NCBI GenBank assembly: GCA_964617955.1
Contig: CAZTXB010000013.1
Location: 23,280 to 87,279 of the forward strand
Direction: 5' to 3'
DNA from: JABWCE01 sp964617955
GTDB lineage: Bacteria > Bacteroidota > Bacteroidia > NS11-12g > UBA9320
Length of the DNA stretch: 64,000 nucleotides
A program made the translations under genes and the position numbers. Below the pieces are notes generated by a model. It was not told the origin of the DNA, did not search any database, and saw only the letters and a program-made list of their open reading frames with translations. This document shows, one piece after another, positions 59,901 to 64,000 of the stretch; position 1 is the stretch's first letter; the number at the start of each line of letters is the position of its first letter.

Positions 59901-61127
59901 ATGAAGGTTGAATTAAAAATACCGACGGTAGGTGAATCCATTTCAGAGGTTACCTTATCGAAATGGTTGAAAAAGGATGGAGATTATGTGAAGATGGATG
60001 AGGCCATTGCTGAAATTGAAACGGAAAAGGCCACTGTTGAACTCAACGCGACCCATGATGGCACCTTAGCGATAGCACTCTCAGAAGGCTCAGAAGCTTT
60101 AATTGGGGCTATCGCAGCTTTTATTGACACGAGCGTTAAAGCCCCATTATCTGAAAATACAAATACACCCGAAAAGGTTGAAAATGTAATCAAACCCGCA
60201 GAAGTTTCGCCGGTTCAAAACTATGCTCATGGAGTTCCCAGCCCTTCAGCTAAAAAAATTCTTGCCGAAAAAGGCATTGACCCGCAAACGTTGGAAGGCA
60301 AAGGCAAAAATGGGCGAATCACGAAAGCTGATGCTATAGAGGCATCTCCTGCAATTGGTAGCGGTATAGGGCCAGCAGAAACAATGCATGCATCAGGTTT
60401 GAGAAACCAGCACAGAGAAAAAATGAGCAATCTGAGGCAAACGGTATCAGTGAGATTGGTAGCTGCAAAAAATGAGACAGCTATGCTCACCACTTTTAAT
60501 GAGGTGAATATAGAGCCCATTATGCAAATTAGAAATTTGTATAAAGAAAAGTTCAAAGAACAGCATGGCATAGGTCTGGGATTCATGTCTTTCTTTACCA
60601 GAGCCAGTATATTGGCACTTCAAAAATATCCCGCAGTAAATGCCTATATCGATGGCCGTGAAATGATTTTTAACGATTATTGCGACATAGCCATCGCTGT
60701 ATCCGGCCCCAAAGGACTCATGGTTCCTGTGATGAGAAATGCAGAATCGTTAACCCTATGGGATATTGAAAAAAAGGTGGCTGAGTTAGCTGAAAAGGCC
60801 AGAAATAATAAGCTCACCATTGATGAAATGACCGGTGGAACGTTCACAATTTCAAACGGTGGTGTATTCGGCTCTATGCTTAGTACCCCCATTTTAAATC
60901 CACCACAATCGGCCATTCTGGGTATGCACAACATCATACAGAGGCCTATTGCCGAAAACGGGCAGGTCGTTATCAAACCCATGATGTACCTGGCCTTGTC
61001 CTACGATCACAGAATCATCGATGGGAGGGAGTCGGTGGGATTTTTGTTGAGCATCAAGCAAGCACTTGAAAATCCAAATACTTTGCTGAATGGGGCGGAT
61101 CCAATAAAAGCACTTTTAGGGATTTAG
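59901..61127 (+). CDS. sucB: 2-oxoglutarate dehydrogenase E2 (dihydrolipoyl succinyltransferase)
   Basis: A 408-residue E2 subunit. The lipoyl domain (about residues 1-76) has the lipoylated lysine in EIETEKATVEL. A flexible linker and the E3-binding domain (PSPSAKKILAEKGIDPQTLEGKGKNGRITK, in two parts) follow. The catalytic domain has the final motif SYDHRIIDGRE containing the active-site His and Asp. It makes succinyl-CoA in the TCA cycle. The E1 gene is not adjacent, so the complex is encoded at separate sites. The 3' end overlaps a convergent T9SS gene by 4 bases. Confidence 0.93.
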   Translation: MKVELKIPTVGESISEVTLSKWLKKDGDYVKMDEAIAEIETEKATVELNATHDGTLAIALSEGSEALIGAIAAFIDTSVKAPLSENTNTPEKVENVIKPAEVSPVQNYAHGVPSPSAKKILAEKGIDPQTLEGKGKNGRITKADAIEASPAIGSGIGPAETMHASGLRNQHREKMSNLRQTVSVRLVAAKNETAMLTTFNEVNIEPIMQIRNLYKEKFKEQHGIGLGFMSFFTRASILALQKYPAVNAYIDGREMIFNDYCDIAIAVSGPKGLMVPVMRNAESLTLWDIEKKVAELAEKARNNKLTIDEMTGGTFTISNGGVFGSMLSTPILNPPQSAILGMHNIIQRPIAENGQVVIKPMMYLALSYDHRIIDGRESVGFLLSIKQALENPNTLLNGADPIKALLGI

Positions 61128-63832
61128 TATTTTATAAGGCGAATCATCTCTGTTTGATGGCGTTGCTTTAAAAGCAGAAAGTAAATGCCGCTCTGTAATT
61201 CGGAAGTCCAAAGTTCGAGCAATCCATCTTTAGGATCTTCACATTGCAAGATAATCCCCCCCTTTGCATCCATCAGTTGAATCTCCTCAAATGGGTTGTG
61301 AAGTTTAATTGCGATGAGGTCGCTAAATGGATTTGGCCAGACCCTTACCTCTTTAAAATCTGATTTGTAATGACATAGGATAAGGCCAATGGTGTCAGAC
61401 TTTCCGTCAAAATCATTTTGTATCAAACGGTACAAACTTGTCCCTGGGTATGGCAAGGTGTCAACCCATTCGTAAGCGCTTATAACGTTTGAATGTCCTT
61501 TGCCCTTAATAAACCCAAGCTTGCTAAACTGCAATCCGTTTTTACTTTTTTCAATCGTAAAACCTTCGTTATTAATTTCAAATGCCGTTTTCCATTTTAG
61601 TAAAATCGAGTGCTCAAGCATTTGAGATTTAAAGGACAACAATTTGAGTGGAAGTGCTCCGCCCGATGCAATGGAGAAGGGAGAAAAGGAGGTGATTCCC
61701 GAATGAGTCAAAGCATACGGACCACTTCCTGTGGCCGTGCCAGCTGACAGGGCATTCCAGGAGCCCGAAAAGTGCGACAGATAGCAAGAATTTCGATTAA
61801 AATAGTTCAATTCATCAAGAGCATTCCAACTCAGGCTTAAAGTTGCATTTGACCCACCCGCACTGTCTTCCTCAATAAACCAAGTTCTGTTTACGATACT
61901 TGAATTTATTGCGGTACCGCTAATGCCCTGGCTTAAAACATTATTAACAACCCTTACTTTAAAATTATCGCCTGTTCCCGAATTGCTTAACGTTAAGGGG
62001 TTATAAGTGGAATCGCTGGCACCAATTGGAAACAACACCGACGCGGTAAGGTTATTTCTTTTGAGTGACCCTGTTCCATTGGTCACAATAAATCGGCTTG
62101 ATGTGATCCCGGAAACACTTACCCCGGTTTGTAAAATCAAATCGAAATTCCCCAAAAATAGGCAGCCTGAGATTAAGGTTAAGGATCCTGAAAGTTTTGC
62201 TGTGCTGTTCAGATAATAACCATTCGCATGATTCAATTCCAAATGTTGAAGGGTAGAGGCGGAAATACTTTTGTAATCTCCAATCATTAAAAGTTTGCCA
62301 TTACCTGAAACGACCCCGTTACCTAAAAGACTGCCACTTAATGTAAAATTATAACCTCCGTTGGACAACTGGGCGGAACCAAGGTTTAAATTTCCCGAAG
62401 CCTGTATATGTCCATTCATGGTTTTAGACCCAGTACCACCCAGCGTTAAATGTGCATAATCAGATCGGCTGTTTACAATTTGTGTGTCACCGTTAAATTC
62501 TATTTCAGAACTGGCTGTCAGGGAAATGGAAGGTGAATTTGAGCTGGCCAACGAAGCGGAGGTGTGACAACAAAACCCATTGGCATTGGAAGTTTTGAGT
62601 AAACCACTGATGTTTATCTCTCCTCCGCTAGCAAAGGATACTTTTTTGTTAGCCATGTTCAAAACAGCATTGGATGGTATATCGAGTTTGCCGCCTGATG
62701 AGAATGCGAAGTCCTGATTCAGGGTAATTCCTGAGGTATTGCTGATCGTGAGGTTTTTCATTGATGAAATGGAAGTTGAAGTTCCTGGAAAACCCTGAGC
62801 CGTTGTGCCCCCGAGGATTAAGGTTCCCATATTACTAATGAAACCTGTTCCAGATGTAAAAACTCCGGTAACCACCAAAGTGACTCCACTATCAATGCTT
62901 AGGTTTCCTCCACCGCTCATGTTTAAGTTTAACAAGGTTTGGTTGCTACTCACTTTTAAAAGACCGCCATTAACATATACTTCATTTCCCGAAGGAAGGG
63001 TACCGCCCCCTGTTGCGTTGAGTTGTAAAGTGCCTCCTTGAATTGTAGTCGATCCTTGATAGGTATTTTGACCCGAGAGTATAAATAAACTAGAACCGCT
63101 GCCCGAGATGATTAGTCCTGACGACCCGCTTCCACTTATTATTCCTGAAATTGCCCTACTCCCGCTACTGATATTGTTTGAAATACTTCGCGTGGATGAG
63201 CCAAGACTAACGGGGCTAGTGATGACATCATTTCCAGTACCTGTAAGCTCAAAATCACCGTAAATATTTACGGCTGAAATAGAGTAATTCAAATTTGAAG
63301 AGGATTGAATGACCCCAGCATTGATGGTTAGAACTCCGGTTCCAAAGGTTTTGTTACCTGAGGCAATAACGGTTCCACTGTTCAGGGTAAATCCCCCGGG
63401 ATAGGAGTTTGCCTGACCGGATAAGTCCCAGGTTCCCTGACCATTTTTAATGAAGCCGGTACCACTGGAAGTCGAAACATCTTGTCCTCCAAAATTAAGT
63501 GTACAACCGGAGGCTATGTCTATTGATCGGATGTTACCGCCGGTAGAAAAGGAGCCCGCGGAAGTGAAATTGACAGTTGTCGATGAGCCTGTTACCGAAA
63601 TATTTCCAACCTGGGTTCCAGATACGTAGGTAATGGCTGAATTAGCCCCAAAGACGACCGAAGATTGACTTACCCAATTGTCGCTAAAAGGCCCTGATGG
63701 GGAAGAGCTCCAATTGGCATTTGTCCAGCCGGAGGAACTCCCATTGGTGTTCCAGTAAAGTTGCGCTAATGAGGATGCATAAAAGAAGAGATAAAGAGCT
63801 AGCCAAAGGCTCTTTTGATAAAGTTTAGTCAT
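61124..63832 (-). CDS. Secreted beta-strand-repeat (PATR) protein with T9SS sorting domain
   Basis: A 902-residue secreted protein. After the signal peptide, about 600 residues form Gly/Ser/Asn/Thr-rich repeats of the autotransporter-associated beta-strand type (LSGQNTYQGSTTIQGGTLQL, GQANSYPGGFTLNSGTVIAS). A domain that is common in Bacteroidota surface proteins follows (LPLKLLSFKSQMLEHSILLK, WKTAFEINNEGFTIEKS). The C-terminal sorting domain starts near VRVWPNPFSDLIAIKL. It probably folds as a right-handed beta-helix on the cell surface, with a role in adhesion or matrix formation as inference. No autotransporter translocation barrel is present. Confidence 0.85.
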   Translation of the reverse strand: MTKLYQKSLWLALYLFFYASSLAQLYWNTNGSSSGWTNANWSSSPSGPFSDNWVSQSSVVFGANSAITYVSGTQVGNISVTGSSTTVNFTSAGSFSTGGNIRSIDIASGCTLNFGGQDVSTSSGTGFIKNGQGTWDLSGQANSYPGGFTLNSGTVIASGNKTFGTGVLTINAGVIQSSSNLNYSISAVNIYGDFELTGTGNDVITSPVSLGSSTRSISNNISSGSRAISGIISGSGSSGLIISGSGSSLFILSGQNTYQGSTTIQGGTLQLNATGGGTLPSGNEVYVNGGLLKVSSNQTLLNLNMSGGGNLSIDSGVTLVVTGVFTSGTGFISNMGTLILGGTTAQGFPGTSTSISSMKNLTISNTSGITLNQDFAFSSGGKLDIPSNAVLNMANKKVSFASGGEINISGLLKTSNANGFCCHTSASLASSNSPSISLTASSEIEFNGDTQIVNSRSDYAHLTLGGTGSKTMNGHIQASGNLNLGSAQLSNGGYNFTLSGSLLGNGVVSGNGKLLMIGDYKSISASTLQHLELNHANGYYLNSTAKLSGSLTLISGCLFLGNFDLILQTGVSVSGITSSRFIVTNGTGSLKRNNLTASVLFPIGASDSTYNPLTLSNSGTGDNFKVRVVNNVLSQGISGTAINSSIVNRTWFIEEDSAGGSNATLSLSWNALDELNYFNRNSCYLSHFSGSWNALSAGTATGSGPYALTHSGITSFSPFSIASGGALPLKLLSFKSQMLEHSILLKWKTAFEINNEGFTIEKSKNGLQFSKLGFIKGKGHSNVISAYEWVDTLPYPGTSLYRLIQNDFDGKSDTIGLILCHYKSDFKEVRVWPNPFSDLIAIKLHNPFEEIQLMDAKGGIILQCEDPKDGLLELWTSELQSGIYFLLLKQRHQTEMIRLIKY

Positions 63833-63948
63833 AAGTTTAAAAATTAGGTATTCAAAGAAAATAAAAGTTCAGGAAGAATACAATACCTATCTTAATTCTA
63901 TTCGGCAGAAGGCCTTTTTAGGCTCAAGGAATCATAGAGTGGTAAAAT

Positions 63949-63980
63949 AAAAAAGGGGTTCGATTCGAACCCCTTTTTTT
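63949..63980 (-). terminator. Rho-independent terminator at window edge
   Basis: Stem GGGGTTCG/CGAACCCC (63955-63962 and 63966-63973) with a 3-nt loop, flanked by A and T tracts on both sides. It reads well on either strand. As no gene ends here within the window, it most likely closes a minus-strand gene beyond position 64000. Confidence 0.7.
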
Positions 63981-64000
63981 ATTTTATGTTTCGATAATCA

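Overview
The window is a chromosomal segment of a Bacteroidota bacterium; I cannot fix the family. The evidence is consistent: secreted proteins end in type IX secretion (T9SS) sorting domains with a VYPNP-like start, promoters carry the Bacteroidota -7 element TAnnTTTG, Shine-Dalgarno sequences are almost absent, and many lipoproteins, beta-barrels, a split methionine synthase and a typical Bacteroidota tmRNA are present. There is no phage, CRISPR array or large island. The only mobile signal is a 236-bp MITE-like element near the left edge.

Layout. 0-5 kb: the tail of a gene, the MITE, a family 2 glycosyltransferase, tRNA-Phe, a TMTC-like membrane/TPR protein, an unusual thioredoxin-like lipoprotein and the homocysteine-binding half of methionine synthase. 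5-12 kb: L-2-hydroxyglutarate oxidase, an acyltransferase, the tRNA modification genes mnmA and tsaB, a PfkB kinase, a truncated haemoglobin, an AHSA1-like protein and a cyclophilin lipoprotein. 12-18 kb: two tandem secreted BNR/sortilin-repeat T9SS cargo proteins. 18-29 kb: a beta-CASP nuclease, an M28 peptidase, a phosphate-porin-like gene behind a PHO-box-like repeat, a frameshifted pyrimidine-dimer glycosylase pseudogene, a class A beta-lactamase-like lipoprotein, a prolyl oligopeptidase and an OstA/LptA-like protein. 29-35 kb: aroQ, then an operon-like minus-strand run of PPK2, an outer-membrane-like protein, two cytochrome c lipoproteins, an OB-fold protein, YceI and a DUF5777 beta-barrel. 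35-45 kb: tmRNA, a saccharopine/alanine dehydrogenase-like enzyme, PAP2, a small Lys/Cys-rich protein, psd, glutamate dehydrogenase, cdsA, a CPBP protease, ChaN and a WG-repeat protein. 45-64 kb: dusB, the large half of MetH, a YjdI-type ferredoxin, mpl, a second glycosyltransferase, an M36 metalloprotease, a porin, a LolC/E-like permease, NamZ, a small lipoprotein, odhB (sucB) and a beta-strand-repeat T9SS protein.

How genes work together. Two loci 41 kb apart together encode one complete cobalamin-dependent methionine synthase. cdsA and psd belong to phosphatidylethanolamine synthesis, with glutamate dehydrogenase set between them. The most interesting unit is at 29.9-33.9 kb. A diheme-type and a monoheme lipoprotein cytochrome, a lipocalin-like YceI, an OB-fold protein and a DUF5777 barrel sit behind a perfect FNR-type palindrome (TTGATTTACATCAA), placed about 42 bp upstream of the predicted transcription start. 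I infer an oxygen-responsive cell-envelope redox module. A second pattern is that at least five genes have a -7 box exactly 4 nt before the start codon, which predicts leaderless mRNAs.
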